Virus record (IMG/VR): IMGVR_UViG_3300035183_001329 | Span: 1-42,989 of that record | DNA from: a virus | Length of the DNA stretch: 42,989 bases | Direction: 5' to 3' (one strand) | Shown: piece by piece, positions 34,204-42,106 of the stretch | Position numbering within the stretch: the first letter of the stretch is position 1 | How the letters are laid out: each line of letters starts with the position of its first letter | Notes under the pieces: model-generated | Seen by the model: the letters and a program-made list of their open reading frames with translations, nothing else | Databases searched by the model: none | What the model was told of the DNA's origin: nothing | Translations under genes and position numbers: made by a program

Positions 34204-35061
34204 ATGAATAAAAAAATAAAAATATTTTATAACGACAAACAAAATGTTGAAAACGTTAATAATTTTTTTTCTTCTACTGGAAACCTAAATCAGTTTATTG
34301 AAGCAATTAAAAATTTTGACTACGTAGAAATAATTAATAATTTTCAAAAGTTTTCAAAAAACGATTTTTCTTTATCTTATAGTAAAGAGCATATTGATTC
34401 TATTTTAGAATACAAAAATCAAAATTTACTTACAAATATAAAGAAAGAAGTCATAGATTTTTTATTTTGGTTAAATACTGCATTTCATGCAGCCGCAAAA
34501 TTTGCACTTGAAAATAAAACTTTTTGTTGCTCTCAAATTACAGATTTTCATCATGTTATATTTGATGAGTGTACAAATATTTATCCTTTAAATGGATTTA
34601 TTTTAACGGCAATTAAATTAAAACAGCAATATCCTGATATATTAATATCAATTATTGATATTAATACTTATTATAGTGATAGAACAGATAATATAATTAA
34701 TAAATTAGGCTTGAAAGATTTTATACACTATTATACTTTTGATGAAGTTATTGATAGTGTTAACAAACAAAAGTCGTTTTATGATGTTGAAGTATCATTA
34801 AAAAATGAACTAAATAAATTTACTAAATACTGTGATTTAATTTTATATCAAGTTGGTGAGGATTTTCAATATAAAGATCAGTATGGAAGATATTTTACGA
34901 TAGAAGAATTAAAGCGGAGAGATCAGATAATTTTTGAATTTGCAAAAATTAATAAAATACCTTTAGTATGGAATTTTGCAGATTTTTATCACAAAAATTC
35001 TAAAAAACTTTTAGAAATTCACTTAAATACTTTATCAGAGGCTTATAAATGGATTCTTTAG
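34204..35061 (+). CDS. Degenerate histone-deacetylase-superfamily protein
   Basis: A 285-residue protein that aligns with the arginase/deacetylase fold of class I/II histone deacetylases. DFHHVIFDECTNIYPLNGF (114-132) matches the catalytic His-His and GFC..N loop. ISIIDINTYYSDRTDNI (149-164) matches the metal-site strand iDxDxHHGDG. LILYQVGEDF (212-221) matches the QxGxD strand. ELKRRDQIIFEFAKINKIPLVWNFADFY matches the last helix and loop. The His pair (116, 117) and Asp220 are kept, but the metal-site Asp and His are Asn154 and Tyr156, so zinc binding is doubtful. It may be a non-catalytic relative or act on a different substrate. It overlaps the next gene by 13 bases. Confidence 0.68.
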   Translation: MNKKIKIFYNDKQNVENVNNFFSSTGNLNQFIEAIKNFDYVEIINNFQKFSKNDFSLSYSKEHIDSILEYKNQNLLTNIKKEVIDFLFWLNTAFHAAAKFALENKTFCCSQITDFHHVIFDECTNIYPLNGFILTAIKLKQQYPDILISIIDINTYYSDRTDNIINKLGLKDFIHYYTFDEVIDSVNKQKSFYDVEVSLKNELNKFTKYCDLILYQVGEDFQYKDQYGRYFTIEELKRRDQIIFEFAKINKIPLVWNFADFYHKNSKKLLEIHLNTLSEAYKWIL

Positions 35062-35363
35062 AATCAATTTTAGATGCAGGATTACTCGATGATCTTACTT
35101 CTTTTCAAGAAGAAATTGCAATAAACAGAATAAATGAATTAAATAAATTCTTTGAAAGTAGTAAATTTCAAATTCCAGAAATGGAATTGATTAATAAAAT
35201 ATTATTAATATTAATTGTAGTTCTAGTGTCAAATAATATTTATTTTGAACTTGATGCATTAATAAGTATTGTTCATTATGAAAGTCTTAATAGAAAAGAA
35301 CAAATTATAATTCCTGAAGAATTTTGCAAATATATTTTAGCAATAATGGTTCATAAGAAATGA
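35049..35363 (+). CDS. Hypothetical protein with hydrophobic middle
   Basis: A 104-residue protein: an acidic N-terminus, then a hydrophobic stretch KILLILIVVLVSNNIYF (about 50-66) that might be membrane-embedded or a buried helix. It starts inside the end of the deacetylase-like gene, so it is coupled to it. It is not recognised. Confidence 0.55.
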   Translation: MDSLESILDAGLLDDLTSFQEEIAINRINELNKFFESSKFQIPEMELINKILLILIVVLVSNNIYFELDALISIVHYESLNRKEQIIIPEEFCKYILAIMVHKK

Positions 35364-35401
35364 CTAATATATTACTTATATTATAAGAGATATTAGAATT
35401 T

Positions 35402-35782
35402 ATGCTTACAAGACAACAGATAAAAAGCTGTATAATTAAAGTACATAAGTCACCAACTTATGCAATGTTCTTTGATATTATTCAAGATGATAATGAATAT
35501 TATTTTAATATAATGCATTTTTCAGCAGAAGAAATCAAAGAACTAGTTCCAGTTAAAATTCTTACCAGAAGAAAAGCAAAAAATCTTTTTAAAGATAAAT
35601 ATTATATTAATGATATGGGAGATTATAAAGATGAAAAAACAATAATAAATAATTATTTTCCAGCTATTATGTATGAACATAAATGTTTAAAACAAAATTG
35701 TTTTGTTTTTGCTGATTGTTATGAATTCCTTGTTAATAAGAATCTTTTAAAACCAATTCCAGTAATAAAAGTAAATACATAA
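35402..35782 (+). CDS. Hypothetical protein
   Basis: A 126-residue protein, mixed alpha/beta, with Cys at the end (HKCLKQNCFVFADC) that could bind a metal but does not match a named finger. It is not recognised. It follows the deacetylase-like pair in the same direction. Confidence 0.55.
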   Translation: MLTRQQIKSCIIKVHKSPTYAMFFDIIQDDNEYYFNIMHFSAEEIKELVPVKILTRRKAKNLFKDKYYINDMGDYKDEKTIINNYFPAIMYEHKCLKQNCFVFADCYEFLVNKNLLKPIPVIKVNT

Positions 35783-36049
35783 TATAAAAATAAATTTAGT
35801 ATTGAAAATATATAAACTTTATTAATTTAATATGATATTTATTCAAATTTTTTTACTGTAAAAAATCTTTAATGAGTTTGATGATTTTAAAATATGTGTT
35901 TTATAAAAATTAAAATTACGAAGTAATAAACTTAAAAATTTTAATAAGCAAACTATTATGCAGAGACTTAAAAAGTATTTAAAACTTAATAAAAAAGTTT
36001 TTAAATATAATTTAAACTTATTTAAAACTAAAATAATATTTATAAATAA
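35783..36049. other. AT-rich non-coding gap
   Basis: 267 bases with many near-repeats of TTTAAAACTTA-like words and no plausible gene. An antisense frame here is low-complexity and was not accepted. It may hold promoters that cannot be picked out in this composition. Confidence 0.4.
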
Positions 36050-36334
36050 ATGGAACGAAAGGCAAATCATTTATCAAATGATATAACGCCAAGAAAAATT
36101 AGTTCAAATAATTTTAAACTTGTTCCTATAAAAAAATTTAGAATTGTAAATGAATTTTTTGAAGCTATAACTATAAATGGAAAAACTGATCCATTATTTG
36201 ATTCGTGGGAATCTGCTGAGAAAGCAATAATGAATTATTTAAGTTTATCTCAAACATTAAGAGGGAAATACACAATTGTAGTTGTTTATATAAATCTACC
36301 TTCTCAGATAAATAAAGAAAATGAAAATACTTAG
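36050..36334 (+). CDS. Hypothetical protein
   Basis: A 94-residue protein with a basic N-terminus and a small beta-alpha-beta-like pattern (EFFEAITINGKTDPLFDSWESAEKAIMNYL). A single-domain wing or modification-reader role cannot be shown. It overlaps the next gene by 14 bases. Confidence 0.5.
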   Translation: MERKANHLSNDITPRKISSNNFKLVPIKKFRIVNEFFEAITINGKTDPLFDSWESAEKAIMNYLSLSQTLRGKYTIVVVYINLPSQINKENENT

Positions 36335-36686
36335 TACATTTAATGATAAAGAATATGAATTTCTCTCTATTACATTAACAACTAGATATGCTCTTATTAA
36401 AAATTCACTTATAATAGAACTTTCTTCTATCTTAACAAAAAGGAAGTTAATAACAATTTTAAATGCTTATTTTAGAAATAATTTTTCAAAATCTGAAATT
36501 AAAAAGATTAAATCTTCAACCAAACAGAGATTTTTAAAAATAAAAAATATAATTTATATAGCATTTGTTATAAATAAACATTCTAATAGTAGAAAAATTA
36601 TTTTTTTAACAACTCAAATGATTCGAAACTTGAAAAAAAAAGGTATAAAAATTAGAGAACGGCATATTACGATTAATAGAACATAG
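36321..36686 (+). CDS. Hypothetical basic protein
   Basis: A 121-residue, strongly basic protein (KKIKSSTKQRFLKIKN, NLKKKGIKIRER) with hydrophobic segments between. It is not recognised. It is coupled to the previous gene by overlap. Confidence 0.5.
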   Translation: MKILSTFNDKEYEFLSITLTTRYALIKNSLIIELSSILTKRKLITILNAYFRNNFSKSEIKKIKSSTKQRFLKIKNIIYIAFVINKHSNSRKIIFLTTQMIRNLKKKGIKIRERHITINRT

Positions 36687-36724
36687 GGATTGTGCTTGGC
36701 TTAATCTTGCGTTATTCATATAGT

Positions 36725-37090
36725 ATGAAGAAAAGTTTTCATGAAATAGCTGCATTACAAGCAGATTTACTTGAGAAAAAAGATCGAGCTTATGGAAGTA
36801 GTTTTAATAAAACAGCAGATCATTTAAAAATTTTATTTCCAGATGGAATTGTAGATGATCAATATCAACATATGATGTTTATAATAAGAGTTTTAGATAA
36901 ATTGGCAAGAATAGCAAACAGTAGTTTGCTACCACCAGAAGAAGGATGTTTGGATGCTTATTTGGATATTAATGGATATTCAATATTAGGAATTAAGAAA
37001 ATTTTAGATGAAAAAGCAGATGCTGAACTTAAGGAAAAACATCAAACAGAAGAAATGGTAATAAAAAATGAAACGAACAATCTTACATGA
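36725..37090 (+). CDS. DUF1599-like (nucleotide-modification associated) protein
   Basis: About 121 residues with the pattern of DUF1599/Nmad1: a first helix (FHEIAALQADLLEKKDRAYGSSF), then a helix with KLARIAN and a final DAYLDINGYSILGI, resembling the YG..., K..R and D..Y..L motifs of that family. These proteins have been associated with phage nucleotide or base modification, though the reaction is unknown. The frame opens at a GTG (36692); the ATG at 36725 fits the family start better. It overlaps the next gene by 23 bases. Confidence 0.58.
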   Translation: MKKSFHEIAALQADLLEKKDRAYGSSFNKTADHLKILFPDGIVDDQYQHMMFIIRVLDKLARIANSSLLPPEEGCLDAYLDINGYSILGIKKILDEKADAELKEKHQTEEMVIKNETNNLT

Positions 37091-37301
37091 TGAAATTATA
37101 GGAGAAAAAGAGGCACTTGTTATTAAAGCAAGGACACTTTTAATAAGTGATGATTTTGGAAATGCTCGTCAAAGATTTTCTGAAATTTATTTTGATTATG
37201 TTGGAAAAGACAGAATTGATTCTGTTGGATTAACGACAACAGAACTTTATTTGGTTACAGACCGTTATAGACAATACCTGTCTAAATATAATGAAATCTA
37301 A
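37068..37301 (+). CDS. Hypothetical protein
   Basis: A 77-residue, mostly helical protein (HDEIIGEKEALVIKARTLLI, then TTTELYLVTDRYRQYLSKY). It is not recognised. It starts within the end of the DUF1599-like gene and closes that transcription unit before the next promoter. Confidence 0.5.
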   Translation: MKRTILHDEIIGEKEALVIKARTLLISDDFGNARQRFSEIYFDYVGKDRIDSVGLTTTELYLVTDRYRQYLSKYNEI

Positions 37302-37323
37302 AAACGGATATAACGATTCTCCC

Positions 37324-37351
37324 TTGACTGTGCTAGTACCGCGCTTACAAT
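37324..37351 (+). promoter_or_regulatory. Sigma70-like promoter of the long KTSC gene
   Basis: TTGACT (37324-37329), 16 bases, TACAAT (37346-37351). The start site would be near 37358, and AGAAAGAGAG precedes the ATG at 37378. The surrounding bases are richer in G and C than the region. Confidence 0.75.
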
Positions 37352-37377
37352 ACTCGACCTAGAAAGAGAGATAACAC

Positions 37378-37779
37378 ATGAGAAAAACAACTACAAAAGC
37401 TAAAAGACAAACAAAGGTTACTAAGAAATCAACGATGAAATCAACTCTAAATACAAGAAAATCGCTTTCAGTATCTTCTCAAATTCAATCTAACACAAAT
37501 AAGATAAGAACAATGAAAAAAAGCAGAATGCGAACAATGAGTTCGGCAAAATCAACAATTTCCTTTACTTTTAAGGACTCTTCATTTATTAAAGGTTTTC
37601 GTTGGGTAGCAAATCCAAAGAATCCAACAGTTGGTAACTTAACTGTTTTTATGAAAGATGACAGCAGATACCTTTATCGAAATATAGACAAGCAAACTAT
37701 CCGAAATTGGCGTCGCCGTCAATCGGCTGGTACTTTCTTTGTAAAGTATATCAAAGAAATCAAGTCTGAACGAGTTTGA
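37378..37779 (+). CDS. KTSC-domain protein with long basic N-terminus
   Basis: A 133-residue protein in two parts. Residues 1-60 are almost all Lys, Arg, Ser and Thr (repeats such as KKSTMKSTLNTRKS and MKKSRMRTMSS), histone-tail-like and disordered. Residues 68-130 resemble the KTSC domain: FIKGFRWV, LTVFMKDDSRYLYRNID, a helix and AGTFFVKYIKEIK. KTSC domains occur in phage and bacterial proteins, and nucleic-acid binding has been suggested. It has its own promoter and terminator, so it is a monocistronic, probably well-expressed gene. Confidence 0.72.
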   Translation: MRKTTTKAKRQTKVTKKSTMKSTLNTRKSLSVSSQIQSNTNKIRTMKKSRMRTMSSAKSTISFTFKDSSFIKGFRWVANPKNPTVGNLTVFMKDDSRYLYRNIDKQTIRNWRRRQSAGTFFVKYIKEIKSERV

Positions 37780-37805
37780 AACTTAAATTACTTTATAAGT
37801 AAACT

Positions 37806-37840
37806 AAATACCTTAAGAATTATTCTTAAGGTATTTTTTT
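37806..37840 (+). terminator. Rho-independent terminator after the long KTSC gene
   Basis: AAATACCTTAAGAAT and its complement around one base (37806-37836), then TTTT. A smaller stem TTACTT/AAGTAA lies just before it (37788-37802). Confidence 0.8.
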
Positions 37841-37848
37841 ATGTCATC

Positions 37849-37876
37849 TTGACATGATATTTTTTTGTTTTATCAT
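37849..37876 (+). promoter_or_regulatory. Sigma70-like promoter of the acetyltransferase gene
   Basis: TTGACA (37849-37854), 16 bases, TATCAT (37871-37876). The ATG at 37883 falls about where transcription should begin, implying a leaderless mRNA. A small stem ATGTCA...TGACAT overlaps the -35 box. Confidence 0.62.
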
Positions 37877-37882
37877 CCAAAG

Positions 37883-38296
37883 ATGGAACGTTGTTTTTTC
37901 ACATCACTTTCATCAAATGAAAAATATTCTATTTATTTTATTAAAGACCAAATAGAAGTTGGATTTTTAACAATTGTTGTTCCAACAGATGTAAGTTTGA
38001 ATAAACTAATTCAAACAGAAAAACGACAATCATATATTAAGTGGTGGAAAGAAAATGTTTTTAAAAAACCTTATGTTGATTTTTCTTATATAGAAAAAGA
38101 ATATCGTAATAAAGGTTTTGGAAAGAAACTTTATAAAATTGCTGCAATTTGGCTTAAAATTAAATTTGGTTTAAAACTTTGGGCTTCTCAAAATCAATCA
38201 AAAGAAGCAAAAAGATTATGGAAATCATTATCAAATAATACTGATCCTTTATTTGTTGCAAATAATGAATCTCTAGAATTTTTAGGTTTTAAATAA
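37883..38296 (+). CDS. GNAT-family N-acetyltransferase
   Basis: About 137 residues. VDFSYIEKEYRNKGFGKKLYKIAAIWL is the GNAT motif A (beta4, then the Arg/Gln-x-x-Gly-x-Gly acetyl-CoA loop as RNKGFG), and LKLWASQNQSKEAKRLWKSL follows as motif B. It transfers an acetyl group to an unknown amine or protein. The frame could open at a TTG (37865), but that lies inside the promoter spacer. It lies between two KTSC genes. Confidence 0.75.
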   Translation: MERCFFTSLSSNEKYSIYFIKDQIEVGFLTIVVPTDVSLNKLIQTEKRQSYIKWWKENVFKKPYVDFSYIEKEYRNKGFGKKLYKIAAIWLKIKFGLKLWASQNQSKEAKRLWKSLSNNTDPLFVANNESLEFLGFK

Positions 38297-38673
38297 AATC
38301 TAGTAGAAAATTTTAAATTTATCCGTCTGTAATAAATTACAATTTTTAATTGTCGTAAATTACTTTTTTAAAGTGAATACTTTTAATTAAAATTTAAACT
38401 AATCTTCTAAATTAGATATCATTAATTATTACTTAAATGATGAGTAATAGATAAGATTTATTAAACAAATAAGTTTTAAAAATTAAACACTTAAAAAAAT
38501 AAGTGTTTACATTTTTGCTGATGATTTAATCTTAATTAAAGTTTAAGATACTAAATTTACTTTGTTTTTTTAAAACTTAAAATAAAACATACAAATAAAT
38601 ATTGTACGTTGAAAACATATTAATATTTCAAAAATTTATTCTTTTAAAGAATAAATAGGATGATAACTGTATC
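38297..38673. other. 377-base gap with hairpins, no gene
   Basis: Very AT-rich with no coding frame. It holds a 10-bp hairpin TAAACACTTA / TAAGTGTTTA (38484-38509) and a smaller TTCTTT/AAAGAA stem near 38640-38652. TAGGAT just before the next ATG may serve as its ribosome-binding site. No clear promoter was found. Confidence 0.45.
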
Positions 38674-38913
38674 ATGTCAATAATAGGTGGTTTAAACACA
38701 GAAGAAATAAATGTAGAAACAAGCAAGCTGATAACAAAAGCAGAATATAATCCACTTTATCATGAATTAAAAATTTGGTTTAAAACTACTGGAGATTCTT
38801 ACATTTATAAAGGTGTTTCAGAAGAAATATGGGAAGAATTTAAATCAGCAGATAGTAAAGGAAAATTTTTTCATGCATATATTAAAAATATATATAATTT
38901 TGAAAAGTCTTAA
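38674..38913 (+). CDS. Short KTSC-domain protein
   Basis: A 79-residue protein that is little more than one KTSC domain: SKLITKAEYNPLYHELKIWFKTT, then DSYIYKGVSEEIWEEFKSADSKGKFFHAYIKNIY. The core Tyr-x-Tyr-x-x-Val, Phe-x-x-Ala-x-Ser-x-Gly-x-x-Phe and Ile-Lys pattern is complete. It is a second copy of the domain within 1 kb, with little identity outside the consensus. Confidence 0.78.
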   Translation: MSIIGGLNTEEINVETSKLITKAEYNPLYHELKIWFKTTGDSYIYKGVSEEIWEEFKSADSKGKFFHAYIKNIYNFEKS

Positions 38914-38952
38914 AAAGAAACAAATATTAATAGGCTTATTTGACAGTTAATC

Positions 38953-38980
38953 TTGACTTTAATTGCTCATGCTTTATGGT
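38953..38980 (+). promoter_or_regulatory. Possible promoter of the protease gene
   Basis: TTGACT (38953-38958), 16 bases, TATGGT (38975-38980); an alternative extended -10, TGGTATAT, overlaps. AAAGGA follows before the ATG at 38999. It is weaker than the others. Confidence 0.45.
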
Positions 38981-38998
38981 ATATGAAAGGATAAGTAA

Positions 38999-40711
38999 AT
39001 GAATAACAAAATAGCGTTCGTGATAGGTGGTTTGTCACTTCTACTTGCTACTAGGAATGTTCAAGCTCAAATATTTGAGAGTGTTCAACAATCATCACAA
39101 GATGAAGAATTTATTATAGATTTTAATGATTCAGTTTCATTAAGTACTATAAATGATATTTCTTTCCAATATGGAGTTACTTTGAGAGCTAATAGTGCTC
39201 GAATGGTATCAGAAGATAAAATTTATGTTTTTCATGCTTCTCATGAAGTTGGACAGCGAATTATTCGGCAACTCCAAACAAATAGGAATGTACAAGCTGC
39301 TGATCAAAATCAAGTAATGCATGCATTTTTTACACCAAATGATCCACAATATCCTGAACAGTGGGGTTTACATCGTATTGGTATTGAGCGGGCCTGGAAT
39401 ACTACTTGTGGTCGAGGAATTCGAGTTGCAGTAATTGATACTGGTGTTGCATGTGAAAATTACGATGGGTTTTCACAACTTTCTGATTTTAAAGGAACAA
39501 ATTGTATTGCTGGATGGGATTTTGTTAATGATGATGAACATGCAAATGATGATCATGGGCATGGATCACACGTTGCTGGAACTATTGCACAAACAACAAA
39601 TAATGGAATTGGAGTTGCAGGAATTGCTTATTGTTCTACTATTATTCCTGTAAAAGTTCTCGATTATCGAGGTTCTGGAACAACGGCTGATGTTGCGGAA
39701 GGAATACGTTTTGCTGCGGATGCAGGAGCACACATTATCAATCTTTCTTTAGGAGGTGGACCAAGAAACCGAGTAATGGCAGAAGCTATAAATTATGCCC
39801 GTTCAAAGGGAACTGTTGTAATCTGTGCCGCTGGAAACAATGGACATTATGTTGAATCTCCTGCAAACGAAGATGGAACATTTGCTGTTAGCGCTATTGA
39901 AGCAGGAGATTTGATTGCCTCGTTTTCATCACGAGGTCCAGAAATTGATATTGCTGCACCTGGAGTAAATATTCTTCAACAAACAATTTGTGATCATGGA
40001 CGTGGAGGATGTGAACAATTTATAGCATGGTCTGGAACTTCAATGGCAACACCACATGTTGCAGGTATTACTGCTTTGATTATGTCTCAAGGTGTAACAA
40101 ATGTGGATGCGGTTGAGAATATTTTGCGAAATTCTGCACAAATTCCTAAACATGGAGATTTAAATCCGCAACTATATGGAGCTGGTATTGTAAGTGCAGA
40201 ATCAGCATTATCTTTAATTAAAACAAGACAAGTTTTGTATCGAGGGTTTTCTACCATGTTATTATTTGTGCTTATTGCATCTTGGATTAATAAAAAAGGT
40301 GGAAAATTAGAACCAACAAAAAAATGGCTTTTACCTGCTATTATTGGTTCAGTTGGATTGTTCTTTTTACCAATGATTTTACCAGAATCAATACCTGGAA
40401 TCGAAATTATTTCTCGTCCTCCTGGTGATTTGACATTGTTTACAAATGAGTTTATACACCAATTTCTCCCACTTGGGAGTGCATTTTTACCAATTATTTT
40501 AATTTCTATGTTTTATAATCGTAAGTACCTTCGGCCTATGGTTGGTGGATTTTCTCTTGGTACTGCTGGATTCTTAATGGGAACATTCTTATCAGGAATG
40601 CATGCTGCGCCTTTTGGATGGTTTGCAATGTTTGTTTGGACATTAGGAAATATAATTGTAATGGGAACCATTGCTAGATTAATGCTTGACACTAGTAAAA
40701 ATCAATCATAA
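38999..40711 (+). CDS. Secreted, membrane-anchored subtilisin-like serine protease (S8)
   Basis: A 570-residue protein in four parts. Residues 1-23 form a signal peptide ending VQA. About 38-110 is an I9-like propeptide. The S8 catalytic domain covers about 115-405, with NDPQYPEQWGL, VAVIDTGV (Asp147), HGHGSHVAGT (His188), AAGNNG (Asn280) and SGTSMATPHVAG (Ser348). After it come about five hydrophobic segments (415-429, 443-462, 485-505, 511-532, 536-560). It would be exported and kept at the membrane to cleave extracellular or envelope proteins. Arg is coded mainly by CGN, unlike the AGA-rich neighbours, which suggests recent transfer from a cellular genome. All catalytic residues are present. 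Confidence 0.9.
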   Translation: MNNKIAFVIGGLSLLLATRNVQAQIFESVQQSSQDEEFIIDFNDSVSLSTINDISFQYGVTLRANSARMVSEDKIYVFHASHEVGQRIIRQLQTNRNVQAADQNQVMHAFFTPNDPQYPEQWGLHRIGIERAWNTTCGRGIRVAVIDTGVACENYDGFSQLSDFKGTNCIAGWDFVNDDEHANDDHGHGSHVAGTIAQTTNNGIGVAGIAYCSTIIPVKVLDYRGSGTTADVAEGIRFAADAGAHIINLSLGGGPRNRVMAEAINYARSKGTVVICAAGNNGHYVESPANEDGTFAVSAIEAGDLIASFSSRGPEIDIAAPGVNILQQTICDHGRGGCEQFIAWSGTSMATPHVAGITALIMSQGVTNVDAVENILRNSAQIPKHGDLNPQLYGAGIVSAESALSLIKTRQVLYRGFSTMLLFVLIASWINKKGGKLEPTKKWLLPAIIGSVGLFFLPMILPESIPGIEIISRPPGDLTLFTNEFIHQFLPLGSAFLPIILISMFYNRKYLRPMVGGFSLGTAGFLMGTFLSGMHAAPFGWFAMFVWTLGNIIVMGTIARLMLDTSKNQS

Positions 40712-40720
40712 TATTTATAT

Positions 40721-41278
40721 ATGACGCTATCACTAATTGTTGCAGCTACAAAAGAAGGGTATATCGGAAACGATAATACCCTTTCTTGGTTTCTTCCTTC
40801 TGATTTAAAGTGGTTTAAAGAGCTTACAATAAACAACACTGTCGTGATGGGTAGAAAAACTTATGAATCTATTGGGAAGCCTCTTCCTAATAGGATAAAT
40901 CATGTAATATCAAAAACTTTAGATCAAAAAGATGGAATTGAGATTTTTAATTCAGTTGAAGATTGGTTGAAAAAAAATCAAAATTTTCTTAAATCAAAAA
41001 CAGAGAAAGCTTTTGTTATAGGAGGTGTAGAAATTTATAATCAGTTTCTGTCTTCTGTTACAGAAGTTTATTTCTCTGAATTGGAAGAATCTGAAGAACA
41101 AAAGAAATATTCAAAATATGATAAATCAATTTCTTTTTCTCCACAATCTCTTTTAAATTCAGGTTGGAAATTATTAGAAAGATATCAAATAATTGATAAA
41201 AAAGGCTTTTTTAAAGCTTGCCCAGATAAATTTATCATTAAGTATGATAGGAATATTCTTATAAAATATGAAGAATAA
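40721..41278 (+). CDS. folA: Dihydrofolate reductase
   Basis: A 185-residue DHFR: LIVAATKEGYIGNDNTLSWFLPSDLKWFKELT with the catalytic acid in LPSD, VVMGRKTYESIGKPLPNRINHVIS, and AFVIGGVEIYNQFL, the NADPH site. It regenerates tetrahydrofolate, consumed by the thymidylate synthase two genes downstream. The C-terminus is about 20 residues longer than the minimal bacterial form. It follows the protease by nine bases, so it may share that transcript. Confidence 0.93.
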   Translation: MTLSLIVAATKEGYIGNDNTLSWFLPSDLKWFKELTINNTVVMGRKTYESIGKPLPNRINHVISKTLDQKDGIEIFNSVEDWLKKNQNFLKSKTEKAFVIGGVEIYNQFLSSVTEVYFSELEESEEQKKYSKYDKSISFSPQSLLNSGWKLLERYQIIDKKGFFKACPDKFIIKYDRNILIKYEE

Positions 41279-41330
41279 AAGAATTAAATTTAAAATGAAA
41301 TTAAATAAATAGATCAGATTAAACTTTATT

Positions 41331-41369
41331 TTTAAAATGGTTATTAACTATTATTAATACCATTTTAAA
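41331..41369. repeat. Hairpin between the DHFR and ParB-motif genes
   Basis: TTTAAAATGG and CCATTTTAAA, a perfect 10-bp stem enclosing 19 AT-rich bases. It may be a terminator for the DHFR transcript; no T-run follows. Confidence 0.4.
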
Positions 41370-41403
41370 TTAGTAATTGCAAATTCCTAAAATGAGATAA
41401 ATA

Positions 41404-42024
41404 ATGAGAATACTGAAACCAATAAACACGAATTTTGCTATTTGGTCTATGTTAAATGGAGATCATGCTTTAGTCGAAAATGTAAAGAAACTAAATGAAA
41501 AACTAATTACTAATCCTGATTTTTCATCGAAATTAGAAAACAATTTAAGAAAAGAAGTTTTTCTTTCCAAAAGAAAATGGATTTATGATTATATGAAAGA
41601 TGCTTCACTTTGTGTTGCTGAGATAAATTTTGATGAACTTTTAAAATTTGAATCTTGCTTCTCAAATATTAAATTTGATCAGTTTTTAGATTCGTATCAA
41701 ATATCTATGGAGCAAAATAAAGAAATTACAATTATTAGAAAAAGAAAAGAAAATATTCAAAAAGGAATTGAAGCTATTAATGATATTAAAAAAAGAGTTG
41801 CAAATCTAAAAATTGATATTGAAAAACAGGGAACTAAAATAGTTCCAGCTTGGAAAATTTGTTCTGAAAAATATCTAAATTCTGAAAATTTATGGATTGC
41901 TACAAATCGTGGATTAATGGTTAAAAAGAAAGATTCTGGTGTTGTAAAAATTATTGATGGTACTCATAGACTTTTATCATATGGACTTCTTGTCCGTTCA
42001 GAAAATTTAAAAGTGAAAAAATAA
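41404..42024 (+). CDS. Hypothetical protein with a ParB-like IDGTHRL motif
   Basis: A 206-residue protein whose end (VKIIDGTHRLLSYGLLVRS) resembles the DG-x-HR motif of ParB/sulfiredoxin-like domains, and whose middle is a charged helix (IIRKRKENIQKGIEAINDIKKRVANLKIDIEKQ). The earlier ParB motifs are not obvious, so the match is weak and the function unknown. It lies between DHFR and ThyA. Confidence 0.55.
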   Translation: MRILKPINTNFAIWSMLNGDHALVENVKKLNEKLITNPDFSSKLENNLRKEVFLSKRKWIYDYMKDASLCVAEINFDELLKFESCFSNIKFDQFLDSYQISMEQNKEITIIRKRKENIQKGIEAINDIKKRVANLKIDIEKQGTKIVPAWKICSEKYLNSENLWIATNRGLMVKKKDSGVVKIIDGTHRLLSYGLLVRSENLKVKK

Positions 42025-42106
42025 AGTGTATTTTTTGGGAAGAAAATTAAAATTTTTATAAAAAACTTTTTATATAAAAATTATTTGTTAGATAATAGTA
42101 TCTAGA

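Noticed and set aside
35843-36070. 75-codon antisense frame rich in Phe, Leu and Ile
   Set aside because: It lies in an AT-rich gap and is low-complexity, as expected from reading poly-A/T DNA. It has no ribosome-binding site and would overlap the next gene's start.
34204-36686. C-terminal half of DnaE hidden in the genes after the break
   Set aside because: None of these products has the PDID-type polymerase motifs, an OB fold or a C-intein, and all are far too short.
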